This document shows positions 43,180-52,220 of a stretch of 64,000 nt of DNA, piece by piece. Origin of the DNA: Pseudomonas sp. Tri1 (GTDB lineage Bacteria > Pseudomonadota > Gammaproteobacteria > Pseudomonadales > Pseudomonadaceae); NCBI RefSeq assembly GCF_017968885.1, contig NZ_CP072913.1, positions 3,828,001-3,892,000 of the forward strand, read 5' to 3'. Within the stretch, counting starts at the first letter, position 1; every line of letters begins with the position of its first letter. The translations under genes were made by a program, and so were the position numbers. The notes beneath the pieces are model-generated. The model searched no databases. It saw nothing but the letters and a program-made list of their open reading frames with translations, and was not told the DNA's origin.

Positions 43180-44979
43180 ATGATGCGCTGGCTGCGCAGC
43201 TCCCTGCCCGCTCGCGCCGGGCTGGCGGTGATCCTCATTGCCATCCTGGCCCTGGCCAGCTCCCTGAGCGCCGGGTTGATCGCCTGGTTCAGCCAGGGCG
43301 ATGCGGCAGCCATCAACACCGCCGGCTCCGTGCGCATGGAGACCTACCACCTGAGCTGGAAACTGGCGGCTGGGGCCAACGACGACATCGCCCCGATTAT
43401 CGACAGCCTGCAACAGCGCCTCGACAGCCCTGCCCTGCGCGCCGTACTGGAAGACGGGCCCACGACGTCCCTGCACCAGAGCTACCAGAACCTTGTGCAA
43501 CGCTGGAACCAGACCCTGCGCCCGGCCATCGAGCGCGGCGATGCGGCGTTTTTCCAGGCCAGCGCCAGTTCCTTCGTCGAACAACTGGACCAGTTCGTGA
43601 CCCTGCTGCAACGCCAGAGCGAGCACAAACAAGGCTGGCAGCAGACGATCCAGGGCATGGCGTTGTTCAGCACCATGATCATCCTGCTGATCGGCCTGTA
43701 TGAGTTGCAGTACGGCGTGGTCACGCCCTTGCAGGAACTGGTCGACGCCACCCAGCGCTTTCGCCGGGGCGAGTTCCAGGTGCGGGTCAATCATCAGTCC
43801 GAGGATGAGTTGGGCCAGTTGGCGACGAGCTTCAACACCATGGCCGAGACCATCGAGCAATCTCATCGCACCTTGGAAAACCAGGTCCAGCAAAAGACCT
43901 TGAACCTGCAACAGGCCAATGCCGCCCTGGAGTTGCTGTACCAGAGCAGTCGCAACCTCGCCACCCGCCAGGCCAACGCCGAAGGGCTGGATGAATTGAT
44001 CCGGCGCTTCCAACAGCGGCTGCCCGGCCTGCGCCTGTCGCTGTGCCTGCAAGGGCAATTGCAGGCGCCGGCCCGGCAACTGCTGGCCCTGCATGGTGCC
44101 GCCAGCCGCGAGGTGTGCGCCAGCAGCGATTGCGCCACCTGCCAGAAACATCACACTGCCCGGCCGCAGACCTTCAGCATCAGTAACCAGGGCACTGAGC
44201 TGGGTGAGCTCAAGGCGCACTTTGTCGACGGCCACGCGGCGCAGCCCTGGGAAACCGCGTTGATCCAGGCCCTGGCCAACCTGATCGGCACGTCGCTGTC
44301 GCTCAAGCGCCAACGCGAACAGGACCATCGCCTGCTGCTGCTCGATGAACGCACGATCATTGCCCGGGAGTTGCATGATTCCCTGGCCCAGGCCCTGTCG
44401 TACATGAAGTTGCAAGTCAGCCGCATGCAGACCCTGATGCGTCGGGGCGAGCCGGTGCAGACCCTGGAAACCGTCACCGGCGAACTGCGCGAAGGCCTCA
44501 ACAACGCCTACCGCCAGTTGCGCGAATTGCTGACGACCTTCCGTTTGCAGATCCACGACGACGGCCTGGTCGAGGAGCTCAAGGACACCGCCGAAGAGTT
44601 CTCCAACCGAGGCGACTTCAAGGTGCACCTGTTCGTTGACAGCCTGGCTTTCGAGCTGTCGGCCAGCGAGCAGATCCACATTCTGCAGATCACCCGTGAA
44701 GCCCTGTCCAACTGCCTGCGCCATGCCCATGCCGAGAACGCCTGGCTCGAACTGCGCCAGGAAGGCGAGACGGTGCGGCTGTCAATCGAAGACGATGGCC
44801 GAGGCTTCAGTGGCGAAGTGGACCAGCGCGAACATCATGGCCTGAACATCATGAACGAACGGGCCCGCAGCCTGCGTGGCCAATTGCAGATTCTCTCCCG
44901 AACACCCCAGGGCACCCGTATCCAGGTGCATTTCCAACCGGAATTCCTGGGCCAACACACCGAAGGCCTCGCAACATGA
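43180..44979 (+). CDS. narX: nitrate/nitrite sensor histidine kinase NarX
   Basis: A 599-aa sensor kinase. A membrane helix near 15-38 is followed by the nitrate-binding P-box in AAINTAGSVRMETYHLSWKL. A second helix near 160-175, HAMP, and a central region with the cysteine cluster CASSDCATCQ follow. The HisKA_3 H-box is ARELHDSLAQALSYMK and the catalytic HATPase is in IEDDGRGFSG. It phosphorylates NarL in response to nitrate. Its stop overlaps the narL start by 4 bp. Confidence 0.92.
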   Translation: MMRWLRSSLPARAGLAVILIAILALASSLSAGLIAWFSQGDAAAINTAGSVRMETYHLSWKLAAGANDDIAPIIDSLQQRLDSPALRAVLEDGPTTSLHQSYQNLVQRWNQTLRPAIERGDAAFFQASASSFVEQLDQFVTLLQRQSEHKQGWQQTIQGMALFSTMIILLIGLYELQYGVVTPLQELVDATQRFRRGEFQVRVNHQSEDELGQLATSFNTMAETIEQSHRTLENQVQQKTLNLQQANAALELLYQSSRNLATRQANAEGLDELIRRFQQRLPGLRLSLCLQGQLQAPARQLLALHGAASREVCASSDCATCQKHHTARPQTFSISNQGTELGELKAHFVDGHAAQPWETALIQALANLIGTSLSLKRQREQDHRLLLLDERTIIARELHDSLAQALSYMKLQVSRMQTLMRRGEPVQTLETVTGELREGLNNAYRQLRELLTTFRLQIHDDGLVEELKDTAEEFSNRGDFKVHLFVDSLAFELSASEQIHILQITREALSNCLRHAHAENAWLELRQEGETVRLSIEDDGRGFSGEVDQREHHGLNIMNERARSLRGQLQILSRTPQGTRIQVHFQPEFLGQHTEGLAT

Positions 44980-45623
44980 ACGCCCCTCTGCGTCACACCC
45001 TGCTATTGGTCGACGATCACCCGATGATGCGTCGCGGGATCCGCCAGATGCTCGAGCTCGAAGACGATTTGCAGATCGTCGGCGAAGCCAACCACGGCGA
45101 AGAAGCCCTGACGCTGATCGAACCGCTCAAGCCCGACCTGGTGCTGCTGGACAACAACATGCCGCAGATGAACGGCATCGAAACCCTGCGTCGGCTGCGC
45201 GCCATGCACTACACCGGCAAGGTGCTGCTGTTCACCGTGTCCGACGCCGAAGACGACATTCGCGATGCGCTGCGCCTGGATGCCAACGGCTACCTGCTCA
45301 AGGACATGGAACCTGAACTGCTGATCCAGTACATCCGCGATGCCCTCAACGGCGCGCTGGTGATCAGCCCCGGCCTGACCCGCGTCATGGCCCAGGCCCT
45401 GCGCTCCCCGCCCCGGCAGACCGAAGTGGAACTGACCGAGCGCGAACGCCAGGTCCTCAAGACCATCGCCGGCGGCTACAGCAACAAAGTCATCGGACAC
45501 AAACTGGGCATCACCGAAGGCACGGTCAAGGTCCATGTGAAAAACCTGCTGCACAAGCTCGGCCTGCGTTCACGGGTCGAAGCGGCCGTATGGGCCATGG
45601 AGCATCTGCGCGGAGCGGGCTAG
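44976..45623 (+). CDS. narL: nitrate response regulator NarL
   Basis: A 215-aa response regulator. The receiver domain has the acidic pair in LLVDDHPMMRRG, the phospho-Asp in LVLLDNNMPQMNG and the Lys in GYLLKDME. The C-terminal LuxR-type helix-turn-helix is TERERQVLKTIAGGYSNKVIGHKLGITEGTVKVHVKNLL. It binds the heptamers found between narK1 and narX and should also act on downstream nitrate-responsive promoters. Followed by a REPIN. Confidence 0.93.
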   Translation: MNAPLRHTLLLVDDHPMMRRGIRQMLELEDDLQIVGEANHGEEALTLIEPLKPDLVLLDNNMPQMNGIETLRRLRAMHYTGKVLLFTVSDAEDDIRDALRLDANGYLLKDMEPELLIQYIRDALNGALVISPGLTRVMAQALRSPPRQTEVELTERERQVLKTIAGGYSNKVIGHKLGITEGTVKVHVKNLLHKLGLRSRVEAAVWAMEHLRGAG

Positions 45624-45644
45624 CCCAGCCAACACATCCCCCCT

Positions 45645-45733
45645 GTGGGAGCACAGCTTGCTCGCGATAGCGGTGGGCCAGACAACTCAATACTGACTGA
45701 TCCGACGCTATCGCGAGCAAGCTTTGCTCCCAC
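45645..45733. repeat. REPIN downstream of narL
   Basis: Two inverted REP units (GTGGGAGCACAGCTTGCTCGC and GCGAGCAAGCTTTGCTCCCAC) with a linker. Both carry a 2-bp insertion relative to the standard core at matching places, so the hairpin pairing is kept. Confidence 0.85.
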
Positions 45734-45840
45734 AAGGTTTGTGTCTTGAGCGGGGGCCCATCCCTCTTCCGAGGTAGGCCTGCCGAGGCATAGGCTGGCG
45801 ACGCCTTGGGCCCTACCATGAGGGTACGCGGAGGTACGCC

Positions 45841-46518
45841 ATGCTGACTCACCCTTCCATCGTTTTACTGTTGCGTCGTCACCACCTGTTCAGCCAATTG
45901 CCGGAGCGGATTTTCGAGGACGTGTGCAACCTCGCCGTCCTCAAGCGCCTGCCCTGCAACAGCACGCTCATGCACCAGGGCGACCCGGCCAAGCGGTTTT
46001 TCCTGCTGGTCAGTGGGCAGATCAAGTTGTACCGGGTCACCGGCGAAGGCCAGGAAAACCTGGTGGAGATCATCCAGCCCGGCCAGACCTTCGCCGAGGC
46101 CCTGCTGTTCAGCCAGGCCCGTTGCTACCCGGTCAGCGCGGCGGCGATCAAGGACAGTGTGCTGGTGAGTGTCGAAGGCACGCATTATCGCAAGGCCCTC
46201 GAGGACCAGCCCATGGTTTGCCTGGCGATCCTGGCGAGCATGAGCATCCATCTGCACCAGCGCCTGAAGGATATCGACAACCTGACCTTGGCCAGCGCCA
46301 GTCGGCGGGTGATCAATTTCCTGTTGCAGGAGCGGGATCCGCGGGATGGTCAGGTGGTGTTGCAGGTGTCCAAGCGTCTGGTGGCTTCCAAGCTGGGGAT
46401 CCAGCCGGAGACGTTTTCGCGGATTCTTCATCGGTTGGTGGATGGGGGGTTGATTGCCATGGAGCGGCGCAACATTCGCATCCTGGCCGAAGATGATCTG
46501 GAGGCTTACCAGCAGTAG
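45841..46518 (+). CDS. Crp/Fnr-family transcriptional regulator
   Basis: A 225-aa regulator with an N-terminal cyclic-nucleotide-like sensor domain (GDPAKRFFLLVSGQIKLYRVTGEGQENLVEIIQPGQTFAEALLF) and a C-terminal winged helix (SKRLVASKLGIQPETFSRILHRL). The recognition helix shares the xxPETFSR pattern of Dnr/Anr, so it may read TTGAT-type boxes. No N-terminal cysteine set of Anr is present, so an O2-labile Fe-S cluster is not expected. It is a paralogue of Dnr (57000-57683) and follows narXL. GGAGG precedes the ATG. The signal is unknown; NO or nitrate is plausible. Confidence 0.85.
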   Translation: MLTHPSIVLLLRRHHLFSQLPERIFEDVCNLAVLKRLPCNSTLMHQGDPAKRFFLLVSGQIKLYRVTGEGQENLVEIIQPGQTFAEALLFSQARCYPVSAAAIKDSVLVSVEGTHYRKALEDQPMVCLAILASMSIHLHQRLKDIDNLTLASASRRVINFLLQERDPRDGQVVLQVSKRLVASKLGIQPETFSRILHRLVDGGLIAMERRNIRILAEDDLEAYQQ

Positions 46519-46652
46519 GCGCTGTCGAGTGCAACGAGGCTGCGATCTTTCCCCAGACACTTGATTCTCAAGCGAAAGATCAAAAGATCAAAAGATCGCA
46601 GGCTTCGCCAGCTCCTACAGGACCCAGCGGGAGCAAGCTCCCTCGCCACAGG

Positions 46653-47021
46653 TTATCGATCAACGCCTATCATCGGTATCAACCGCTCGAACAACTCGTC
46701 CCCCTCCTCTTGCGAGCAATCGACCCCGAAACGCTTGCGCAGCCCCAACTGGCTCAAAATCACATGCACATCCGCCGTCAGATCATGCTGCTGCAAACAT
46801 GCCTGGACGCACTGCAACGGACACCCGTCCAGCGCAATGATCCGCCGCCCCGAGCGCGCCTTGTTGACCAGCGCCGCCACATGCCCACCCACCCCGACAA
46901 TGCAGGACATCTCCGCCAGGCCGGCACGGTCCAGGCGCAGGGCAACGCTGTTGGCCAGTTGCGCGACGTTGGAGCAACCGGAACAGGAATACACCAGGGG
47001 CAACACACTCGGGGCTTTCAT
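46653..47021 (-). CDS. putative zinc-binding DGC-domain protein
   Basis: A 122-aa protein, start MKAPSVLPLVYSCSGCSNVAQLANSVAL, with IVGVGGHVAALVNKA and IIALDGCPLQCVQACLQQH. The Cys pairs (SCSGCS, DGCPLQC, C) match the DGC-domain family, thought to bind zinc, with function unsettled. It overlaps the ubiT stop by 3 bp (ATGA type), so it is the fourth gene of the ubiUVT operon. A role in anaerobic quinone synthesis or metal supply is inferred from position only. Confidence 0.75.
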   Translation of the reverse strand: MKAPSVLPLVYSCSGCSNVAQLANSVALRLDRAGLAEMSCIVGVGGHVAALVNKARSGRRIIALDGCPLQCVQACLQQHDLTADVHVILSQLGLRKRFGVDCSQEEGDELFERLIPMIGVDR

Positions 47022-47491
47022 CACACCGCTGCCAACCCCTTGCCCGCCCGCTCCAGGTTGCGCCACAACCACGGCGGCAAGACCTCCGGGTCAAGGCTGT
47101 CGATCAGGTTCTTCAGCGCCAGCCCGAGTTCGGTGTCGCCCTCAATCACCAGGCGCCTGCGGAAGAACAAGGTATCGGGATCCTCCTGACGGCTGGCCAG
47201 CAACAGGAACTCACGCCAGTTGCCGCTGATGGTGACCTGGGCCTCGGCCCGTTCGGCGATGCGCAGTCCGTCCCGCGCCAGGGTCAGGTACCAGCACAGT
47301 TTCAGGTCGGGTACCCGCAGGCACAACCAACGCCCGCGCAGCACCTCGAATCCGCCATCGCGCACTGGCTCGGCCAGGCAACGATTGAGCGCCTGCTGCA
47401 ACGCCAGTCGCTGCACCACGAACGGCACCTTGCTCACCAGCGGCAACACGCGGTCGGCGCCTTTGAGCAGCCACTTCTTCGGACTCAACAC
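47021..47491 (-). CDS. ubiT: O2-independent ubiquinone biosynthesis accessory factor UbiT
   Basis: A 156-aa SCP2-like lipid-binding protein (GDTELGLALKNLIDSLD near the C-terminus, FEVLRGRWLCLRVPDLKLCWYLTL in the sheet). It starts at a GTG (47491) inside the ubiV end with GAGGAG 8 nt upstream, giving MLSPKKWLLKGADRVLPLVSK. UbiT carries ubiquinone intermediates in the UbiUVT pathway used when O2 is absent. Overlaps ubiV by 7 bp. Confidence 0.85.
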   Translation of the reverse strand: MLSPKKWLLKGADRVLPLVSKVPFVVQRLALQQALNRCLAEPVRDGGFEVLRGRWLCLRVPDLKLCWYLTLARDGLRIAERAEAQVTISGNWREFLLLASRQEDPDTLFFRRRLVIEGDTELGLALKNLIDSLDPEVLPPWLWRNLERAGKGLAAV

Positions 47492-48375
47492 AGGCCCGCC
47501 TCCTCTACTTTCAACATGCCGGCGTGACCATGCCAATAGCCATTGCAACCGTCCACGAACAGCGGTGGTGCCTCGCCCTGGCGCACCTTGTCGAAGGCCG
47601 TGACCACCTCGGCCATGCCCTGGGCGCGCGGGCTCAGGCGCAGCAAATCGGCGCCACTGGCCATCAGCGCGGGGTAATCGGCCAGCAGGTTCGTCACCTC
47701 GCCGGACATCGTCTGGATGCCGTTGAGGGTGAACAGCTGTTGACCTTCCTGGCTGGTCAAGGCCAGGCCATCGGGATAATTGATGCAGCAGAACTGACAG
47801 TCGTCCTTGGGGCGGTTTTCGGCCCGAGCGGTGAAGCAGCGCGCCGAGTAAGCCAAAGGCAGATGGCCGTAGGCAAAAATCTCCACCTCGGGTACTTCTC
47901 GGTCCATCTCGCGCACCTGCTCCAACACATCGCCGATCAGCGCCGCCGAACACTCCACAGGCGGTACCCAACGGATCATGCCGCTGTCGAGCAATTGCCC
48001 GAGGGCATGGCCGTTGTACAAGTTCAACGCCGGCCCGCCGACGAAGGGCAATTTGCGCTCGGCGAGAAACTGCACCGCGCCCATGTCATTGGCCTCCACC
48101 AACAACTGGCCGTTGTCACACAGGCGTCGCAGCGAGGACAGCTCCGAGGCCGCCTCGATCAGCGTCAGGCTCGACAACACGATCTGCGCCTGACTGCACG
48201 CTTGCAGCTCACGCGCCAAGCCCAGCCATTGATCCAGGGAGAACGCCCGGCGTTTCGAACACACGGTTTCCCCCAGGTAAATCACGTCCAGCGGCAATGC
48301 CGACATCTCGGCATAGAAATTCCCCAGTTGCGCTTTGTCCCAGTAAAACAGGACCGGTCCCAGGCTGAGTTTCAT
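47485..48375 (-). CDS. ubiV: O2-independent ubiquinone hydroxylation subunit UbiV
   Basis: A 296-aa U32-family protein starting MKLSLGPVLFYWDKAQLGNF, with YLGETVCSKRRAF and the later cysteines CFTARAENRPKDDCQFCCINYPDG, which together form the [4Fe-4S] site. With UbiU it hydroxylates the quinone ring without O2, using prephenate as oxygen donor. It lies 10 bp after ubiU. Confidence 0.9.
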   Translation of the reverse strand: MKLSLGPVLFYWDKAQLGNFYAEMSALPLDVIYLGETVCSKRRAFSLDQWLGLARELQACSQAQIVLSSLTLIEAASELSSLRRLCDNGQLLVEANDMGAVQFLAERKLPFVGGPALNLYNGHALGQLLDSGMIRWVPPVECSAALIGDVLEQVREMDREVPEVEIFAYGHLPLAYSARCFTARAENRPKDDCQFCCINYPDGLALTSQEGQQLFTLNGIQTMSGEVTNLLADYPALMASGADLLRLSPRAQGMAEVVTAFDKVRQGEAPPLFVDGCNGYWHGHAGMLKVEEAGLC

Positions 48376-48385
48376 CTGGCCTCCC

Positions 48386-49381
48386 TCATTGCCATGATCG
48401 ATGGTAGGCACCCAGGGTGGTCTGGCTGCCCTCGGACAAACCGGCCAATACCTGGCGCCATTCTTCCTGTACCCGGAACCGTTGCGGCGCGGCCTGGTGT
48501 GCATCCAGCGCAGCGCGCCAGACCCGGGTGACTTGTTCGACATACGCCGGGCTGCGCTGGCGGCCTTCGATTTTCACCGCTTCGACGCCGATGGCCGTGA
48601 GTTCCGGCAGCAGGTCCAGGGTGTCGAGGCTGGTGGGTTCTTCCAGTGCATGGAAACGCTTGCCGCCCACCAGGAAGCGGCCCTTGCACAGGGTTGGGTA
48701 ACCGGCGGGTTCTTCGGCGGTGTAGCGGTCAATCAGCACTTCGCTCAGGCGGGCGCTCAGGCCATCGGCGTCCTCGCTCCAGCGCACCGCCTTGGCGGGC
48801 GAGCAGACACCGCACAGGTTCGGCGACTCGCCAGTGATGTAGGAAGACAAGTGACAACGCCCCTCGGCCATGATGCACAAGCTGCCGAAACCAAAGACCT
48901 CGATCGGCACCGGACTGGCGGCTGCCACCTGCCGCACCTGGGCCAGGGACAGCACCCGAGGCAACACGGCGCGGCGGATGTCATAGCGCTCGGCGTAAAA
49001 AGCCAGGGCCGCCGCGTGAGTCGCCGAGCCTTGTACCGACAGGTGCAACGCCAGTTGTGGATGGCGCTGGCGGGCGTAGCTGAGCACACCGGGGTCGGCG
49101 GCGATCAACGCGTCCACGCCAAAATCGGCGGCGCGGTCCACCGCCCGTTGCCAGCGCTCCCAGCCCTTGGGTTGCGGGTAGGTGTTGACCGCCACGTACA
49201 GTTTGCGTTGGTGTTGACGGATGTGCGCGACAGCGGCGTCGAACTGCTTGTCGTCCATGTTCAGCCCGGCGAAGTGCCGGGCATTGGTGTCATCGCGAAA
49301 GCCGACATAGACGGCATCGGCGCCTTGGCGCACCGCCGCTTTTAGAGCAGGCAGATTCCCTGCCGGGCAAACCAGTTGCAT
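48386..49381 (-). CDS. ubiU: O2-independent ubiquinone hydroxylation subunit UbiU
   Basis: A 331-aa U32-family protein starting MQLVCPAGNLPALKAAV. The Fe-S cysteines are in GSLCIMAEGRCHLSSY, NLCGVCSPAKAVRW and PTLCKGRFLVGG, and KIEGRQRSPAYVEQVTRVWR is the family end motif. It forms a heterodimer with UbiV for anoxic ring hydroxylation. First gene of ubiUVT-DGC; an ANR box sits 62 bp upstream. Confidence 0.92.
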   Translation of the reverse strand: MQLVCPAGNLPALKAAVRQGADAVYVGFRDDTNARHFAGLNMDDKQFDAAVAHIRQHQRKLYVAVNTYPQPKGWERWQRAVDRAADFGVDALIAADPGVLSYARQRHPQLALHLSVQGSATHAAALAFYAERYDIRRAVLPRVLSLAQVRQVAAASPVPIEVFGFGSLCIMAEGRCHLSSYITGESPNLCGVCSPAKAVRWSEDADGLSARLSEVLIDRYTAEEPAGYPTLCKGRFLVGGKRFHALEEPTSLDTLDLLPELTAIGVEAVKIEGRQRSPAYVEQVTRVWRAALDAHQAAPQRFRVQEEWRQVLAGLSEGSQTTLGAYHRSWQ

Positions 49382-49442
49382 GGGGCATCCTCGTGAGAAA
49401 ACTAAGGGCGCCGCCAGTCTAGCCAGCCCTCCGCTGGCCACC

Positions 49443-49456
49443 TTGACGGCAATCAA
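49443..49456. promoter_or_regulatory. ANR box upstream of ubiU
   Basis: TTGACGGCAATCAA (TTGAC-N4-ATCAA) is centred 69 bp upstream of the ubiU start and just beyond the moeA stop. It implies that anaerobic quinone synthesis is switched on by Anr or Dnr. Confidence 0.8.
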
Positions 49457-49462
49457 TTGCCG

Positions 49463-50710
49463 TCACTGCATCAGGCTCGCGAACGGCAGATACATCACCT
49501 TGTCGTGCTTGCGCACTTGCGCCTGGCTCTCCACTACGGCCAGCCCGTCGGCCCAGCATGCGGCCGCCAACATGGCCGAACTTTGTTGGGGATGCAGCTC
49601 GACACACAGCGAGCCGTCGGCGCTCGGCGTCAATTTCGCCCGCAGGTACTGCCGTCGTCGGTTGGGCTTTAACCAGTCAAATCCTGCTGGCACCTGCAAC
49701 GCTGCGGGCAATACCTCATCCATGCCCTGGGCCCGGAACAGGAACGGCCGCACCACAATCAACGCGGTAATCAGCGCCGCCGACGGGTTACCCGGCAGCC
49801 CGATCCAGGGTTTGCCGGCCACCTCGCCAAAGGCCAGGGGTTTGCCCGGCTGGATCGCCAAGCGCCACAGGTCAACGCTACCCAGCGCTTCGATGGCTTG
49901 CTTGAGATGATCTTCCTCACCCACCGACACGCCGCCGGAGGTCAGCAGCAAATCGCACTCGGTCGCCGCCAGGCTCAAGGCCTGGCGACTGGCGAGCAGT
50001 TTGTCGGGCATGACGCCGTAGTCATGTACTTCCAGGCCCCAGCCGCGCAACAGCGCCAGAAGACTGTGGCGATTGCTGTTGTAGATCTGCCCGGGTGCCA
50101 GCGTTTCGCCCGGTTCGCGCAGTTCATCGCCACTGCTGAGCAGGCCTACCTGCAAGGGGCGATAGACCTCTACCCGGGCAATCCCGGCACCGGCCAGTAA
50201 CCCCAACTCCTGGGCTCGCAAGCGCTTTCCAGCCTGAAGCAAACGGTCCCCGCGCTGCATTTCCTCGCCCTCCTTGCGCACATGCTCCCCGCCATTGACC
50301 GGTGGCAACCAGACCCGCTCACCTTCCACCCGACAGCTTTCCTGGGGCACCACGGTGTCAGCCCCCGGCGGCAGCGGCGCACCGGTAAAAATCCGCACCA
50401 ACTGCCCGGCCTGCAACGGTTGCCCCGGTGCCTCACCGGCGGCAATGCGCCCGGCCAAGGTCAGATGACCGCCAGCGGCCGGCAGGTCGGCGGCCCGCAG
50501 GGCATAACCGTCCATGGCACTGTTGTCCCATGGGGGCAGGTTCATGGGGCAGCGAATGTCGGTCGCCAGCACGCGGCCCAAGGCCTGGTCCAGCGCCACC
50601 CGCTGCACCGGAGGCGGCAGCGGCGCCTGATCCAGCAAGTAGCGGATGGCTTCATCCACCGGCATCAGCGCGCCGCTGTCACAGGCGCTGCCACACGCAC
50701 CGCTGCTCAT
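49463..50710 (-). CDS. moeA: molybdopterin molybdenumtransferase MoeA
   Basis: A 415-aa enzyme inserting molybdate into adenylylated molybdopterin. Motifs include PPWDNSAMDGYALR, GADTVVPQE, SSGDELREPGETLAPGQIYNSN and GLPGNPSAA. The N-terminal [15 protein letters not shown] is a non-homologous Ser/Gly/Cys leader, so translation may start at MPVDEAIRYLL instead. It overlaps moaB by 4 bp. Its presence beside ubi and nar genes suits the demand for Mo cofactor during nitrate respiration. Confidence 0.9.
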   Translation of the reverse strand: MSSGACGSACDSGALMPVDEAIRYLLDQAPLPPPVQRVALDQALGRVLATDIRCPMNLPPWDNSAMDGYALRAADLPAAGGHLTLAGRIAAGEAPGQPLQAGQLVRIFTGAPLPPGADTVVPQESCRVEGERVWLPPVNGGEHVRKEGEEMQRGDRLLQAGKRLRAQELGLLAGAGIARVEVYRPLQVGLLSSGDELREPGETLAPGQIYNSNRHSLLALLRGWGLEVHDYGVMPDKLLASRQALSLAATECDLLLTSGGVSVGEEDHLKQAIEALGSVDLWRLAIQPGKPLAFGEVAGKPWIGLPGNPSAALITALIVVRPFLFRAQGMDEVLPAALQVPAGFDWLKPNRRRQYLRAKLTPSADGSLCVELHPQQSSAMLAAACWADGLAVVESQAQVRKHDKVMYLPFASLMQ

Positions 50711-51261
50711 GAACGCGCCTCACAAGGTTGCAGGGCAATACCTGTCTGCGGCTTGAGGTGGGGCGTGAAATTGCACGGACCGGTGCGACTGTCCAATTGC
50801 CCGGCCAGGATCTGTTCCCAACCGGTGCGGCAAGCCCCCGGCGAACCCGGCAGGCAGCACACCAGCACGCCGTTGCTCATGCCCGCCAACGCCCGCGATT
50901 GCAGGGTGGACATGCCGATCTCGGCCAACGACACCTGGCGAAACAACTCACCAAAACCGTCGACGTGCTTGTCCAGCAGCGGCGCCACCGCCTGAGGCGT
51001 GTTATCGCGCGGGGTGAAACCGGTGCCGCCGGTCATCAACACCACTTGCACTTTCGGGTCGGCGATCCATTGCGAGACCTGGGCACGGATCTGGTAGATA
51101 TCGTCCTTCACCAGCCCGCGATCGATCAGCACGTGACCGGCTGTTTGCAGCAGATCCGCAAGGGTCTGGCCGGAGGTGTCGGTGTCGAAACAGCGGGTAT
51201 CGCTGATGGTGAGTACGGCGATGTTCAGTGGTTGGAAGAGGCGTTGCGTCAGATGGGCCAT
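50707..51261 (-). CDS. moaB: molybdenum cofactor biosynthesis protein MoaB
   Basis: A 184-aa MogA/MoaB-fold protein ([66 protein letters not shown]). The TGGTG loop binds molybdopterin. In pseudomonads a MoaB-type protein acts as adenylyltransferase before MoeA. The tail after [10 protein letters not shown] is extra relative to E. coli MoaB. Cotranscribed with moeA. Confidence 0.9.
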   Translation of the reverse strand: MAHLTQRLFQPLNIAVLTISDTRCFDTDTSGQTLADLLQTAGHVLIDRGLVKDDIYQIRAQVSQWIADPKVQVVLMTGGTGFTPRDNTPQAVAPLLDKHVDGFGELFRQVSLAEIGMSTLQSRALAGMSNGVLVCCLPGSPGACRTGWEQILAGQLDSRTGPCNFTPHLKPQTGIALQPCEARS

Positions 51262-51348
51262 AGTCAGCCGTCCTGTCAGAAAAGATGGCCCAGCCTGAAC
51301 CGCATTCGGTGCCGGGCCTATTCCTCCATGGAGGTACCTCCCTCGGCG

Positions 51349-51996
51349 TCAGGGTGCCAGGCGGCTACGCTGCCAGGTACCATCCTGCAGGCGGTAGTCG
51401 AGACGATCATGCAAACGGTCGGCACGCCCTTGCCAGAACTCCAGCCGTTCGGGTCGCAGGCAATAACCGCCCCAATGTGCGGGACGCGGCACCGGTTGAT
51501 CGGCGAACCGTTGCTCGGTTTGCGCCAGCCTGGTTTCCAGGGCGGCGCGATCGTCCAGTCGGCGGCTTTGTGGCGAGGCCCAGGCGCCAAGACGACTGGC
51601 CACGGATCGGGACTCGAAATAGGCATCCGACAGCGCCGGATCGAGTTTGCAGACCGGTCCTTCGATACGCACTTGCCGCTCCAGCCCCGGCCAGAAAAAA
51701 GTCATGGCCGCCCAGGGATTGGCGGCCAGGTCCTGGCCCTTGGCGCTGTCGTAGTTACCGAAAAACGAGAAGCCTTCGCTACTGAAGCCCTTGAGCAACA
51801 AGATCCGGCAATGAGGCCGGCCCTGCTCGTCCACCGTCGCCAGGGCCATGCTGTTGGCTTCCACCGGCGGGCTCTCGGTGTCGCGTGCTTGTTGCATCCA
51901 CAGCCCGAACAAAACCATCGGGTCGTCCGGTGCCTGGGTTTCATCCAGGCCATCGAGGGTGTACTGGCGGCGCATCTTGGCCAGGGAAAGGGGCAT
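51349..51996 (-). CDS. pdxH: pyridoxamine 5'-phosphate oxidase PdxH
   Basis: A 215-aa FMN enzyme completing vitamin B6 synthesis (PNP/PMP to PLP). Blocks: [67 protein letters not shown], and the C-terminal [29 protein letters not shown] housekeeping gene among denitrification genes; it is 88 bp upstream of moaB and could be read through into moaB, although a separate promoter is likely. Confidence 0.94.
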   Translation of the reverse strand: MPLSLAKMRRQYTLDGLDETQAPDDPMVLFGLWMQQARDTESPPVEANSMALATVDEQGRPHCRILLLKGFSSEGFSFFGNYDSAKGQDLAANPWAAMTFFWPGLERQVRIEGPVCKLDPALSDAYFESRSVASRLGAWASPQSRRLDDRAALETRLAQTEQRFADQPVPRPAHWGGYCLRPERLEFWQGRADRLHDRLDYRLQDGTWQRSRLAP

Positions 51997-52094
51997 GGCG
52001 GTGATCTCCCGATAGGTTTAGCCCAGTCTGCGCCTGGCCACCTGAGCCGACCTTGATCGTTGTCAATGCTGATTCCTGTGTTGAATTTACCGAC

Positions 52095-52185
52095 GCCATC
52101 GCGAGCAAGCTCGCTCCCACAGGGGGTAGGTGAACGCCATAGGACGAATGTGGGAGCGAGTGTGGGAGCGAGCTTGCTCGCGATG
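52095..52185. repeat. REP cluster between pdxH and norR
   Basis: A reverse REP (52095-52120) is followed by a partial REP core directly repeated before a full forward REP (GTGGGAGCGAGTGTGGGAGCGAGCTTGC, 52150-52184). The half-duplication of the 5' arm is unusual. It lies in the 224-bp gap between the pdxH start and the norR stop. Confidence 0.85.
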
Positions 52186-52220
52186 AAGGCAACTCGGTCG
52201 TGACAGACAAAGACAAACCG

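Noticed and set aside
46519..46652. AAAAGATC repeats after the Crp/Fnr gene
   Set aside because: Three short copies beside a degenerate hairpin repeat; too short to call a functional element.
51322..51342. GGAGGTACCTCC palindrome between pdxH and moaB as a NarL site
   Set aside because: The heptamers overlap instead of having the 7-2-7 layout and both miss the final T of TACYYMT.
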